DNA of 64,000 bases from Streptomyces marispadix (GCF_022524345.1 NZ_JAKWJU010000002.1:3534001-3598000), one strand, 5' to 3'; numbered from the stretch's first letter, positions 54,308 through 63,726 are shown. The notes: a model not told the origin generated them from the letters alone. Made by a program: numbers and translations.

Positions 54308-57300
54308 TCAGTTGGCGCCGATCTTCGTCAGCATGTCCACGATGCGCTGCTGCACCTCCTGGCTCGTCGAACGCTCGGCGAGGAAGAGAACCGTCTCTCC
54401 GGTCGCCAGCCGCGGCAGGTCCGCGGGGTTCATGCCTTCGGAGGTGTAGACGACGAACGGGGTGCGGCTCAGCAGCCCGTTCACCCGCAGCCAGTCGATG
54501 ATGCCCGTACGCCGAGTACGTACCTGCATCAGATCCATCACCACGAGATTCGGCCGCATCTGCGCCGCGACGTTCACCGCCGCCTCGTCCGTCGGCGCAT
54601 GCGCGACCTGGATGCCGCGACGCTCCAGCGACGCCGCCATCGCGCCCGCGATCGGCGGACGCTCCTCGATCAGCAGCACACGCGGAGGGTGCTGCTCGCT
54701 GTCGCGCGGCGCCAGCGCCTTGAGGAGCACCGCCGGGTCGGCTCCGTAAGCCGCCTCACGCGTCGCCTGTCCCAGCCCCGAGGTGACCATCACCGGAACC
54801 TCGGCCGCCACGGCCGCCGAACGCAGCGACTGAAGCGCGGTGCGGGTGATCGGGCCGGTGAGCGGATCGACGAAGAGCGCCGCGGGATACGACGAGATCT
54901 GGGAGTCGACCTCCTCCCGCGAGTGCACGATGACGGGACGGTAGCCGTGCGCGGACAGCGCCTGCTGCGTGGCGGGGTCCGGTTCGGGCCACACCAGCAG
55001 CCGCCGCGGATTGTCCAGCGGCTCGGGCGGCAGCTCGTCGTCGACGGCCTGCGGCGGTACGGGCACGCCTCGGCCGTTGCTCATCTCCACCGGGCTGTTC
55101 GGTCCGTCGAGCGGCTCGGGTCCCTCGGCCGTGCCCGCCGCGGGCGCCCCGATGCTGAACTCCCGTGCGGGGGGCGGAGTCCCGGCCCCGCCGCCGGAGC
55201 CTCCACCGGTTCCAGGACCGCCGCCGGGCGCATGCCCCGGGGCCGCGGGGGCGGCGCGTCCCTGCGCCTGAGCCTTGCGGCTGCCGGGACGACCCGCCGC
55301 GGGGCCGCCGTCCTGCGCGGGCGCGGCCAGCTTGCGGCGCCTTCCGGAGCCGGGCGGCGTGGACGGAGTGGACGGTATGGCCGTCGCAGGCGCCGGAGCG
55401 TGTGCCTGACGAGGCGAGGGCGTAGGCGCATGGGTGGCCGAGTGGCCGTATGAGTGCTGACCGCCCGGCCGTTCCGTCATCCCCGGCGTGACCGGAATGC
55501 CCTGGCCGAGGGTCTGCACCCGGTGGTGGCCCGTCTCGTAGGAGGCCTGCTCCTCGGCGGTGGGGGCGCCGGGCATCGGCAGCCCGCGCGGCTGCGGCAT
55601 GTTCTGCGGCAGCGGGCCGCCGCCCAGGATGGGGCTGGCGGCGACCACCGTGTGCTCCACCGCCTGGGGCTCTTCCTGCTGTTCGGCCTCCTGCGGCACC
55701 TCTTCGCTCTGCGCGGGCTGCGGGGGCTGGGCCGGCACGGGCTGTGCCGGTACGGGCTGGGCGGGCACCTGCTGGGGGTGTGCGCCGTTCTGCTGGACGG
55801 GCTGCGCGCCGGGCGCCGCGTCCTCGGCGACGGCTCCAGGGAGGGCCGCGCCGTTGCCGGTGGTGGCCGCGCCGTTCTGCACGGCCTGCGCTTCGGCCGG
55901 CTGCGGCTGACCGGGCGGTGCCGCGAACTGCACGCCCTGCGGCGTCTGTTCGCCCTCCGCCTGGCCTCCCGCCTGGCCTCCCGCCTGGCCCTGCGCCTGC
56001 GCGAGTCTGCGTGCTCTGCGCCCGCCGGGCTGCCCGCCGCCGGTGCCGTCGTCGCCCGACCCGGGCTGTGCGGACTGCGCCGCCACGGGTTCTGACTGCG
56101 CGGGCTGTCCCTGCTGGCCCTGTACGGGCCGGCGTGCTCTGCGGCCCGTACCGGGCTGCGCCTGCGGCTGCTGTCCGCCCCCGGTCTCCTCGGCCTCCGC
56201 GCCCTGCGTCGGCGACGCGAGCGCACGCCGCGACCGGCGTCCCGCGCCCGCCTGCTGGGGAACGGTCACACCGGCCGCGTCCACGTCCCCTTGCTGCTGC
56301 TCCTGCGGAACCTGCCCCGCCTGGGTCTGCCCCGCCTGACTCTGCTGGGCCTGAGCCTGCTGCGCCTCGGCCGGGCTCGGACGCCCACGACGGCGTCCCG
56401 TCGGCGCCGCCGCCTGCTCCTCCTGCCCGGACGGCGACTGCTCGGCCTGCTGCTCCTGCTGCACGGGTGTCTGCCCCTGCGCATGTGCGGCCCCCTGCGC
56501 GTGCGCGGGAGCCGGACCCCGCGCATGCCGCGCCTGGAACTGGTCCGGAATGCCCGCGGCAGGCGCCGCCCCCGACACATCGCCCGTACCGGTCCACGCC
56601 CCGGCCGCCCCCGAGCCCTGCGCCTCGGCCGCCGCCTCCGTACCGCGCACCGGCTGCGCGGGCACGGGCATCACCGTCGTCTCGTTCTCCCGGCCCTCGC
56701 GGCCCCGCTGACCGGCGGCCGTGTCACCGGCACCGCCCGCCGCGCCGCCCGAGGCACCGGCGCCGTCCGCGCCCCCGGCCGTGTCCGCCTTGAGCGGCAC
56801 CTCCAGTACATACGCACTGCCGCCCGCCCCCGGCACCTCATGCGTCTGAAGCACACCGCCGTGCCGCTCCACCGTGCCGCGCACGATCGGCAGATGCACC
56901 GGGTCGCCGCCGTCGTAGGGCCCGCGCACCTCGATCCGTACGACATCGCCGCGCTGCGCCGCCGCGACCACGATCGTCGTGTCCAGGCCGGGCGCCGCCA
57001 CGGGTGCGTTGCCCGTCGCGTCCACGCCCGCCACGTCCGCGATCAGATGCGCCAGCGCCGTCGTCAGGCGCTCGCCGTCGACCTCCGCCTCGATCGGCGG
57101 CGCGTGCACCGCGAACTGCGCCCGCCCGGGCCCGATCAGCTCCACCGCGCCCTCGACGCCGTTCGCCACGACCGAGTCCAGCGACGTCATCTCGCGTCGC
57201 AGCTTCTCGCGCCCCGCGTCGAGCCGTTGATAGCCGAGCACGTTGTCCACGAGCGTCGTCATACGTGTGTAACCGGCCGCCAGGTGGTGCAGGATCTGGT

Positions 57301-58279
57301 TGGCCTCGGGCCAGAGCTGCCCCGCCGGGTCGGCGGCCAGCCCCGACAGCTCGTCCCGCAACTGATCCAGCGGCCCGCGCAGCGAATCCTGAAGCACGGC
57401 CAGCAACTGCTCGTGCCGTGCGGCAAGCGACTCGTGCGCCCGCCGGTCGCTGAAGGTCACCACCGCGCCGACCAGTTGCTCACCGTCGCGCACCGGCGCC
57501 GTCGTGATGTCGACGGGCACCGCCTGCCCGTCCTTCGCCCACAGCACGGTGCCCGCCCGCACCCGGTGCTTGCGCCCCGACTTCAGGGTGTCGCTGAGGG
57601 TCGTCTCCTCGAACGGCAGGGCGTTGCCGTCCGGACGTGAGTGCAGCACCAGCGAGTGCAGCTCCTGACCGCCTAGCTCACCCGCCCGGTATCCGAGGAT
57701 CTGCGCCGCCGCCGGATTGACGAGGACGATCACACCGTCGGTGTCCACGCCGATGACGCCCTCGGACGCGGCCCGCAGGATCATCTCCGTCTGCCGCTGC
57801 TGGCGCGCCAGTTCGGCCTCGGTGTCGAGCGTGCCCGTGAGATCCCGTACGACGAGCATCAGCAACTCGTCGCCCGTGTAGGAGTTTCCGCTGCCGGGAC
57901 CGTGATCCGCGAAGGCGGCCTCGAACGCGGAGGCGTAAGGCGTGCGCCCGTCCTCCAGATTGGCGCTCGTGACCTCGACGTAGAACTCGCTGCCGTCGGT
58001 ACGCCTGGCCACCATGCGGGTCGGCCGCTGGCGCTGTTCGAGCTCGGCGGCGGCCTCGTCCGGCCTGCGCATCGAACCCGGAATCCGCTTCGAATCGAAC
58101 TCGGGCAGCAGATCGAGCAGCCCTCGTCCCACCAATGCGGTGCCGGGGGCCTCGAACGCTTCGAGCGCGATGGTGTTGGCGTTCACCACCGTGCCGTTGC
58201 AGTTGACCAGCAGCAACGCATCGGGCAGCGCGTCGAGTATGGCGGCGAGACGAGCAGCGCCTCGGGATGGCCTGCTCAC
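54308..58279 (-). CDS. PAS-degenerate kinase-pseudo-receiver regulatory protein
   Basis: 1,323 residues, GTG start with GGGAGGA upstream. PAS 1 is about 10-150, PAS 2 about 165-275 (ASEGVIGVDTDGVIVLVNPA). A histidine-kinase dimerisation-like helix follows, where the phospho-His box reads LQDSLRGPL (296-304) with Asp298 in the His place, then a weak ATPase-like domain to ~500. A ~580-residue Gln/Pro/Ala-rich linker leads to two receiver-like domains (about 1092-1190 and 1200-1323). The first keeps D1137. The second has D1249 (VVMDLM) but E1205-E1206 for the acidic pair and no clear Lys (FLAERS). It probably works by protein contacts rather than phosphotransfer. Confidence 0.85.
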   Translation of the reverse strand: MSRPSRGAARLAAILDALPDALLLVNCNGTVVNANTIALEAFEAPGTALVGRGLLDLLPEFDSKRIPGSMRRPDEAAAELEQRQRPTRMVARRTDGSEFYVEVTSANLEDGRTPYASAFEAAFADHGPGSGNSYTGDELLMLVVRDLTGTLDTEAELARQQRQTEMILRAASEGVIGVDTDGVIVLVNPAAAQILGYRAGELGGQELHSLVLHSRPDGNALPFEETTLSDTLKSGRKHRVRAGTVLWAKDGQAVPVDITTAPVRDGEQLVGAVVTFSDRRAHESLAARHEQLLAVLQDSLRGPLDQLRDELSGLAADPAGQLWPEANQILHHLAAGYTRMTTLVDNVLGYQRLDAGREKLRREMTSLDSVVANGVEGAVELIGPGRAQFAVHAPPIEAEVDGERLTTALAHLIADVAGVDATGNAPVAAPGLDTTIVVAAAQRGDVVRIEVRGPYDGGDPVHLPIVRGTVERHGGVLQTHEVPGAGGSAYVLEVPLKADTAGGADGAGASGGAAGGAGDTAAGQRGREGRENETTVMPVPAQPVRGTEAAAEAQGSGAAGAWTGTGDVSGAAPAAGIPDQFQARHARGPAPAHAQGAAHAQGQTPVQQEQQAEQSPSGQEEQAAAPTGRRRGRPSPAEAQQAQAQQSQAGQTQAGQVPQEQQQGDVDAAGVTVPQQAGAGRRSRRALASPTQGAEAEETGGGQQPQAQPGTGRRARRPVQGQQGQPAQSEPVAAQSAQPGSGDDGTGGGQPGGRRARRLAQAQGQAGGQAGGQAEGEQTPQGVQFAAPPGQPQPAEAQAVQNGAATTGNGAALPGAVAEDAAPGAQPVQQNGAHPQQVPAQPVPAQPVPAQPPQPAQSEEVPQEAEQQEEPQAVEHTVVAASPILGGGPLPQNMPQPRGLPMPGAPTAEEQASYETGHHRVQTLGQGIPVTPGMTERPGGQHSYGHSATHAPTPSPRQAHAPAPATAIPSTPSTPPGSGRRRKLAAPAQDGGPAAGRPGSRKAQAQGRAAPAAPGHAPGGGPGTGGGSGGGAGTPPPAREFSIGAPAAGTAEGPEPLDGPNSPVEMSNGRGVPVPPQAVDDELPPEPLDNPRRLLVWPEPDPATQQALSAHGYRPVIVHSREEVDSQISSYPAALFVDPLTGPITRTALQSLRSAAVAAEVPVMVTSGLGQATREAAYGADPAVLLKALAPRDSEQHPPRVLLIEERPPIAGAMAASLERRGIQVAHAPTDEAAVNVAAQMRPNLVVMDLMQVRTRRTGIIDWLRVNGLLSRTPFVVYTSEGMNPADLPRLATGETVLFLAERSTSQEVQQRIVDMLTKIGAN

Positions 58280-58787
58280 GACGGAAATTCCTCCCTGCTA
58301 ACACGATGCCGGTGACCGATCGCCCGGTCCTGTGCGTCCGGTCACGGCTGCCAGTGTGCCGCTGACCCCGGGCATGCCACCAGAGGGGAGTCTACGGTGA
58401 GCGCCCGATCCGGCGGCCTGTGCTGTGCGTAGCGCACAAGAGACGCACGGGACACCGCACGGACGACGCCCGGACGACGACGCCGGACGCCTGCCCGCCC
58501 CGGCGGCCCCCATGCCCGGCCGCCCGCTTTGCACGGCACGTCCCCTCTGTCCCTCGCGGCCGACGGACTGGCGCCGTCGGTGCGCCCCCGACGGGCGCGG
58601 GAGCCGCACGGCCGCATCGCACCGGCCATGACCCGCGGCGGAAACACCCCCGGTCATGGCCTCCCGACACCGCGAACCGCTTTGCCGGGCGCTACCGGGA
58701 CCGAGTACGGTAGGGGTCGATTGGAGACAGCCCCCGAGGCTGTGCCATCATCAGCACGCACGGCTCCGTCAAGCGACGGTCGCGCGG
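58280..58787. other. 508-bp gap before tRNA-Ser
   Basis: Holds the promoter of the long minus-strand PAS/kinase-like gene and of the tRNA genes. Reading frames here are Arg/Pro-rich without family features, so no gene is called. Confidence 0.55.
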
Positions 58788-58878
58788 GGAGGCTTCGCCT
58801 AGTCTGGTCTATGGCGCCGCACTGCTAATGCGGTTTGGGGATAACCCCCCATCGAGGGTTCAAATCCCTCAGCCTCCG
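58788..58878 (+). tRNA. tRNA-Ser (anticodon GCT)
   Basis: 91 nt, type II with a long variable arm. The acceptor stem GGAGGCT pairs with AGCCTCC. The anticodon loop CTGCTAA gives GCT, the T arm GAGGGTTCAAATCCCTC is standard, and the discriminator is G. CCA is not encoded. Reads AGC/AGT serine codons. Confidence 0.95.
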
Positions 58879-58920
58879 CTCCCGGTCTTCAAGATCGCAT
58901 TCGATCCGCAAGATCGCCTG

Positions 58921-58945
58921 AACCCCGGCTCCCGCGGCCGGGGTT
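58921..58945 (+). terminator. Terminator hairpin after tRNA-Ser
   Basis: AACCCCGGC and GCCGGGGTT form a perfect 9-bp stem with a 7-nt loop, followed by TCG. Confidence 0.75.
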
Positions 58946-59085
58946 TCGCATGTGTCCGCAGAGGGCTCTCCGAGGGCGTTTACGCAGCTCAGACCGGGTG
59001 CGGGTAACAGATTTCGCCTCTGGGCGCCGTTCATGTAATGTTGTTCCCGCAACATCGCAGGGTTGATCAACAGCCCCCGCGTAAA

Positions 59086-59158
59086 GCGCTCGTAGCTTAA
59101 CGGATAGAGCATCTGACTACGGATCAGAAGGTTGCAGGTTCGAATCCTGCCGAGCGCG
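59086..59158 (+). tRNA. tRNA-Arg (anticodon ACG)
   Basis: 73 nt. The acceptor GCGCTCG pairs with CGAGCGC. The anticodon loop CTACGGA gives ACG (A34 normally edited to inosine to read CGN). The T arm GCAGGTTCGAATCCTGC is standard; the discriminator is G. CCA is not encoded. Confidence 0.96.
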
Positions 59159-59486
59159 CAGCAGATCAGGGCCCGTTTCCCAAGTTTGGGAGACGGGCCC
59201 TTCGTTGTGCTTGCCAACGCAGTGCGACAGGTGCCCTCGTCGCCGTCGTTCAGTCGCTGCTCGAAGGCGACGCGACGGCGACAGCGCCGGTCACGGTCGT
59301 AAGCACGCGTATGGAACGCGATGGCCAGGCATGACCGGCGCCGCACTCGGCGGTCGGCCCAGCCCGCGCCCGCAGAGTCGGCGAGGAATGAAGCTCCCTG
59401 GCCTCGCTGGGTGGCGTTCGACGAGCGCTTCGCGGGGCCTGGGAATGCTGAGAGGAGTCCGCTGCAACTGCACTGAGGAGGACACA
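59159..59486. other. 328-bp gap after tRNA-Arg
   Basis: Apart from the terminator at 59169-59200, reading frames look non-coding. The promoter and GAGGAGG ribosome-binding site of the next gene lie at the right end. Confidence 0.5.
59169..59200 (+). terminator. Terminator hairpin after tRNA-Arg
   Basis: GGGCCCGTTTCCCAA pairs with TTGGGAGACGGGCCC (one mismatch) with a minimal loop, followed by TTCGTTGT. Confidence 0.88.
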
Positions 59487-60185
59487 GTGAGCACGGTTCC
59501 GGAGCCTCGCATGGATCATGGGCACGAAGCGGGGGCTGACGAGACGGGGGCTGGGGCACGTCTTCGCCGCCGGTGGTTCGGCCACGTGAACTTAGCCGCG
59601 ACCACGATCGCCACAATCCTTACGGCCTTGGCCACGGCCGCCACCGTCGCCGTCTCCTACTGGGTGGGGAAGGTGACCTATGTCGCCCAGGAGCACTCCA
59701 ACGACATCCAGCACGAGGCCGTCAATCGCCAGGCGATGCGCGACTACTTCGACATGCGCGACCAGGCCGCCACTGTGAGCTTCGTACGGTTGGGGCCTTC
59801 CGGTCCCGACGCCGGAGCGGCGGTCATCACCAACCGCTCCGCCGATCCGCTGCCCCACTGGGGCCTCGTCTACAAGGCCGGCGGCGGCGACCGTCTTCTC
59901 TTACAGAGCCACACGGCCATCCGCCCCTGCAACTCCCTCAAGCTGAACAACACTTCGGCATCCGAGGACGCGGCTCGTGCCGCCGGCGCAGGCAACACGG
60001 GCGGTTCCGTCAAGCTCCGGGCCTTCTACTTCCAGGACCGCTACGGGCGCATCTGGGAGCGCAATACCAACGGGCGGATCATTAACCGCGACAAGAGGCT
60101 TCCCGAAGGGCGTGTGACCGACGTCGACCCGAATAGGTCGGTGACGCCGGAACCTGATGTGGCGAACTGCGGGAACGAGGAGTAG
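59487..60185 (+). CDS. Single-pass membrane protein of unknown function
   Basis: 232 residues, GTG start with GAGGAGG upstream. A ~30-residue polar N-terminus, one strong transmembrane helix (LAATTIATILTALATAATVA then VSYWVG), and a ~165-residue soluble domain with SFVRLGPSGPDAGAAVITNR and RAFYFQDRYGRIWER. I do not recognise the family. First gene after the tRNA pair. Confidence 0.72.
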   Translation: MSTVPEPRMDHGHEAGADETGAGARLRRRWFGHVNLAATTIATILTALATAATVAVSYWVGKVTYVAQEHSNDIQHEAVNRQAMRDYFDMRDQAATVSFVRLGPSGPDAGAAVITNRSADPLPHWGLVYKAGGGDRLLLQSHTAIRPCNSLKLNNTSASEDAARAAGAGNTGGSVKLRAFYFQDRYGRIWERNTNGRIINRDKRLPEGRVTDVDPNRSVTPEPDVANCGNEE

Positions 60186-60347
60186 TCGCCGTCGCACCGG
60201 TCCTGCCGTCCAGATGCGGCACCGTGACCGTTTTCGCCAGGTCAGTCGCACAATGAGGGGCCCGTTCGCTCGCATCTCGATCAGGGCGTGTGCGCATCCG
60301 CGGCACGGGTTCGCGGTCGTACGCATCGGCGCCCCCCGAAATCGCAA

Positions 60348-60385
60348 CGGCCCGCAGCGGCGGGGGAATGCACCACCGCGGGCCG
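60348..60385. terminator. Hairpin between convergent genes
   Basis: CGGCCCGC and GCGGGCCG form an 8-bp stem around a 22-nt loop, midway between the ends at 60185 (+) and 60473 (-). Confidence 0.6.
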
Positions 60386-60472
60386 TCATCCGGCGAAGTG
60401 AACACGCGGTAGAGGTGGACTCGCTCAATGTTCACCGATTCCGTGCGCGGTTCTTGAGTGCGATGACTTCGG

Positions 60473-60808
60473 TCACCCTTGCCGAATCTTCGCGGCGATG
60501 CCATGGCCGATGAAGAGGTAAACGACGGCGGGAAGTCCGTAATTGAGAGCGAAGCGAACGTGTTCGTTCTCCATCGTGAAGATGTCCTGCGACCAGCCGG
60601 CGAGCCAGTCCGCCATGCCTTGCACGAACTGGACGAAGACATTGGCCTGGTTGGCGCCGAGCAGGTAGAAGACGATCCACAGGCCCAGGATCGCGGCGGC
60701 GACGTCGGCGATCGTGTGGACGATCAGGGCTGTTCGCTTCGATGCCGACTCATCATCGACGTTGCTGCCGCGACGGCTTGATTGAGCAGGCTCGTGAGTG
60801 TGGCTCAT
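60473..60808 (-). CDS. Small two-helix membrane protein, paralogue A
   Basis: 111 residues starting MSHTHEPAQSS, with AGGAC upstream. Two hydrophobic stretches (HTIADVAAAILGLWIVFYLL and LNYGLPAVVYLFIGHGIAA) flank an amphipathic loop with MADWLAGWSQ. About two-thirds identical by eye to the product at 61851-62258 on the opposite strand. No family recognised. Confidence 0.78.
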   Translation of the reverse strand: MSHTHEPAQSSRRGSNVDDESASKRTALIVHTIADVAAAILGLWIVFYLLGANQANVFVQFVQGMADWLAGWSQDIFTMENEHVRFALNYGLPAVVYLFIGHGIAAKIRQG

Positions 60809-61301
60809 GACGGTCCTATCTGTGGTGGTGCGGTTGCCGGAGGCAGAGGAAAGGCGCTGCGGCGACATTGCCGCGTCCCTGTGAGGGACTTCGAAACTGC
60901 CCTCTTGGGAACGCGTACGGGCGCCGGGCGGCGGCCCATGTCGCTCTCTGCGAAGCGTGAGAGGAAGGCGTTACGTAATTCCCGGGCAGCGCGTTCGCGG
61001 CGCCGTTTCTGAATACCCACATGCGTTTCACAAGAGCGGTGTGACGGCAGCGTCGCGAATGGCGCAGAAGGTTATGCGGCTGGCTGGTCCCGGTCGTATG
61101 CGGAGCAAGGGGGCATCTCCGTCTCCTCGTTCTGCGCCCCGCGGCGTGCGGCGGTTCAGGGCCCCAGGGCCTGGCCTGCACCCGGCCCCGTCGGCGCCGC
61201 GGGTTGCCGCAGGCTTCGAGCGAAGAAGCCCGCGCTGGAAGATCGCTCTTGCGCACACGCGGAGTCGGAGGATCGCGCGGGGCGTTGGAGGAGGTGAGTT
61301 C
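60809..61301. other. 493-bp gap, no convincing gene
   Basis: Lies between the divergent starts of membrane-protein paralogue A and the kinase remnant. No clear codon bias for any frame and no strong hairpin; probably promoter plus decayed sequence. Confidence 0.45.
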
Positions 61302-61412
61302 ATGCCCGCAGCAGGGCGGTACCGGCTGCTGGAGTCGCCGGGGCGCGGCGCCATGGGAGAGATGTGGCGGGCCCAGGACACCGCCCTCGGACGCGCCGCC
61401 GCCGCCCGCTGA
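61302..61412 (+). pseudogene. N-terminal stub of a Ser/Thr protein kinase
   Basis: 36 residues from an ATG with GGAGGAGG upstream. RYRLLESPGRGAMGEMWRAQ, then DTALGR, is the start of the actinomycete Ser/Thr kinase domain (Gly-rich loop). A TGA follows before the catalytic Lys, so no active kinase is made. Confidence 0.75.
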
Positions 61413-61474
61413 GAAGGAGCCGTCGCCCGACGAGGCACACCGTCCCGGCGGTGAGGGGCCGAAGGCAGCGGAGG

Positions 61475-61600
61475 AAGAGCGCAGGCGGCAAGAAAGCCGC
61501 CGAGAAGGTGGAAGAGGAAGCCCGCAAAGCAGCGGAAGAGAAGCGCGAGCAGCAGGAAGAGGCTGCGAAGAAGGAAGCCGGACTGCACAAGAAGCAGTGA
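61475..61600 (+). pseudogene. Charged coiled-coil C-terminal remnant
   Basis: About 41 residues ending in a stop (KKAAEKVEEEARKAAEEKRE, then QQEEAAKKEAGLHKKQ) make a Lys/Glu coiled coil. It lies in a different frame from the kinase stub. Probably the tail of another deleted gene joined to the kinase start. The stretch to 61850 shows only a lipoprotein-like fragment (SLAAASCGS) of doubtful meaning. Confidence 0.4.
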
Positions 61601-61850
61601 CCACGCATGAGTTCGTGCGGAGCTTTGGGCCAGCCGACCCGGGTGGCTGTGTGTGGGGGCTGCGATGAGTGGGGGCTGCGATCGTCGAGTTGGGCGGCTC
61701 ATTGCGCTTCCGCTGCCGTCGCTCGCTGCTGCGTCGTGCGGCTCCGCTCCAGCTCCCGAGGGCCCAAGCGTTCCGACCCGTTCCACGGAGGCTTCGGCTT
61801 GGCCCTCCGGTGCGTTCGAGTCACGTATTCATCCCAGCGATTGGAGCTTC

Positions 61851-62258
61851 ATGAGTCATGCCCATGAACCCGTCCCGACGAGCCATCGACAGGGCGGACC
61901 CCGCAGTGAGGCGCCGTCGAAATGGACAGCCTTCGTGCTCCACACGATCGCCGACATCGCAGCCGCCTTCGTGGGTCTGTGGATCGTGCTCTACCTGCTC
62001 GGCGTCGATCAAGACAACTTGTTCGTTCAGTATGTGCGGGACATGGCGTACTGGCTCGCCGGCTGGTCTCAGCACGTTGCGACGGTCGAGGACGAACACC
62101 TGCGCCTCGTCCTCAATTACGTACTTCCCGCCGCCGTATACCTCTTCATCGGCCACGGCGTCGCCGCGAAGATGCGGCACACGAATCGACGCGGGTCCCC
62201 GTCTACCGTCGCCGCTCGAAGAGATCCGCGACCACCGGTGCGTACGCCCGGAGCGTGA
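61851..62258 (+). CDS. Small two-helix membrane protein, paralogue B
   Basis: 135 residues starting MSHAHEPVPTS, with GGAG upstream. Same layout as paralogue A (HTIADIAAAFVGLWIVLYLL; LNYVLPAAVYLFIGHGVAA) plus a ~25-residue Arg/Pro-rich extra tail. The two copies are in inverted orientation with a broken kinase gene between them. Confidence 0.78.
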   Translation: MSHAHEPVPTSHRQGGPRSEAPSKWTAFVLHTIADIAAAFVGLWIVLYLLGVDQDNLFVQYVRDMAYWLAGWSQHVATVEDEHLRLVLNYVLPAAVYLFIGHGVAAKMRHTNRRGSPSTVAARRDPRPPVRTPGA

Positions 62259-62267
62259 CCGAGGGCG

Positions 62268-62831
62268 TCAGTGGTGCGCCGGTCCGGCGTCCGGGATCAC
62301 GACCAGCTTGCCGAAGAAGTGCTTCTCGGCGAACTCCTCCTGTGCGGCTCGCAGTTCGTGCAGCGGGCAGGTGCATGCGAGCAGCGGACGCAGTTCGCCT
62401 GCCTGGATGTGACGGAGGACCTGGGCGAAGTCCTCGTGAGTACCGAAGGACCAGCCGATGAGTTCGAGCTGAGTTGGATCAGTGCGGAGCCCACTCCGTC
62501 TGAGGCTGGCCGCCCGTATAGATCACGGGGTCGACGAGGACCCGGTCACCGATTCGCGCCTCGGTGACCCCTGCGCCGACGAGGTCGATCCGGGCGGCGA
62601 CGTCGGCGCCCTGGATACGTGGGAAGGCCAGCGGCTCTCTGCGCCAGCCCGCGCCTGAACCGGGGGAGTCGTGGGAACCGTCGGCGCCTTCCCTCGTCCA
62701 GATGTCGGTTGTTGATCGCGGTGGCGCCGACCCGCACCCGCACCTCGCCCGGGCCCGGTCGCGGGTCTGGCACGTCGTCGGTACGCGGGCTTCTCCGGAC
62801 CGCCGAAGCCCGTGAGCAGTACGGCACGCAT
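62268..62831 (-). pseudogene. Zinc-type alcohol dehydrogenase/quinone oxidoreductase pseudogene
   Basis: The parts read in order but in different frames. Start MRAVLLTGFGGPEK (62831), then DVPDPRPGPGEVRVRVGATA in a second frame, then FPRIQGADVAARIDLVG and ARIGDRVLVDPVIYTGG in a third. A C-terminal piece follows (ELRAAQEEFAEKHFFGKLVV) ending at 62268. At 564 bp it is much shorter than the ~1 kb of the family, and the nucleotide-binding domain is largely gone. Several frameshifts plus a deletion make it non-functional. Confidence 0.85.
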
Positions 62832-63075
62832 TCTTCTCTCGCCTTCTGAGGACCGTCGCCGGTACGGCCTTTGCTGACCCTGACCTGTTCCTCGCTTGAG
62901 GCAACGCAGTGAGTGGGTGTCCCCGCGGCGGATGCGGCGTGATGTCTCAGGAGCCTCGCGTTGAGCCCGTCGCCCTGGACGACACCGATACGCCCACGGC
63001 CGCCCTTAGAGCCTTGTTGGACCAGGGCAATTGTCATACAGTTTTTCTCGTTAGACAAGGGAAGGGTCTGGGGCT

Positions 63076-63726
63076 GTGGAGTCGTCGTCGCCTTTGCGCG
63101 CAGTGTCGGTCGTGGACGCGCTGGTGGGTGAGCTGCGGGAGCTGGTCTTCCGCGGTGACCTGGCAGCGGGTACGCGGGTGTCGGAAGCGGCGCTTGCCGA
63201 GAGGTTCCAGGTCGCGCGGCCGAGCGTGCGGGCGGCGTTGCAGGCGCTGGTCCAGAGCGGGCTGCTCTACCGGGAGCCCAACCGCAGTGTGTATGTGCCG
63301 CGACTCGGTCCCGAGGACGTACGGGACCTGTTCGCGGTGCGGACGCTGCTGGAGGTCGACGCGGTGCACACCCTCGCCCGCCGTGGGATTCGCCCGGCGC
63401 CGGCCATGCGGGCGCTGCGGCAGCTCGAAGCGCTGACCGACGACGACGGGTGGCATGAGGTCGTCGCACACGACCTGGCCCTGCATCGGGCACTCGTGGA
63501 CGGCGTCGGGAGTCCGCGGATGAGCCGCGTCTACGCCGGCATCACCGATGAGATCCGCCTGTGCATCACGCAGCTTCGGTTCTCGTACCAGTCGCCGCGT
63601 CAGATCGCCGAAGAACACCGGGAACTCGTCGAAGAAGTCTGTTCCGGGGATGCCGACCGGGCGGTCGCCGCCTGCCGCGGCCACCTGGAGGCGTCCGAAC
63701 GAATCCTGCTGACCGGCCATGCCTGA
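63076..63726 (+). CDS. GntR-family (FCD) transcription regulator
   Basis: 216 residues, GTG start. GntR winged helix (LRELVFRGDLAAGTRVSEAA, VARPSVRAALQALVQSGLL) and a helical FCD domain with HDLALHRALVDG. TTGTC and GACAA form a short inverted repeat at 63031-63058 just upstream and may be its operator. The HAD hydrolase gene follows 61 bp downstream on the same strand, so it may be the regulated target. Confidence 0.9.
   Translation: MESSSPLRAVSVVDALVGELRELVFRGDLAAGTRVSEAALAERFQVARPSVRAALQALVQSGLLYREPNRSVYVPRLGPEDVRDLFAVRTLLEVDAVHTLARRGIRPAPAMRALRQLEALTDDDGWHEVVAHDLALHRALVDGVGSPRMSRVYAGITDEIRLCITQLRFSYQSPRQIAEEHRELVEEVCSGDADRAVAACRGHLEASERILLTGHA

Noticed and set aside
54756..56597. Long open frame within the PAS/kinase-like gene
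   Set aside because: A shadow in another frame of the same strand; Arg/Gly-rich repeats reflect the Gln/Pro codon repeats of the real gene.
59140..63075. Attachment site at the tRNA-Arg 3' end
   Set aside because: No second copy of the tRNA 3' sequence, integrase or excisionase was seen in the window.
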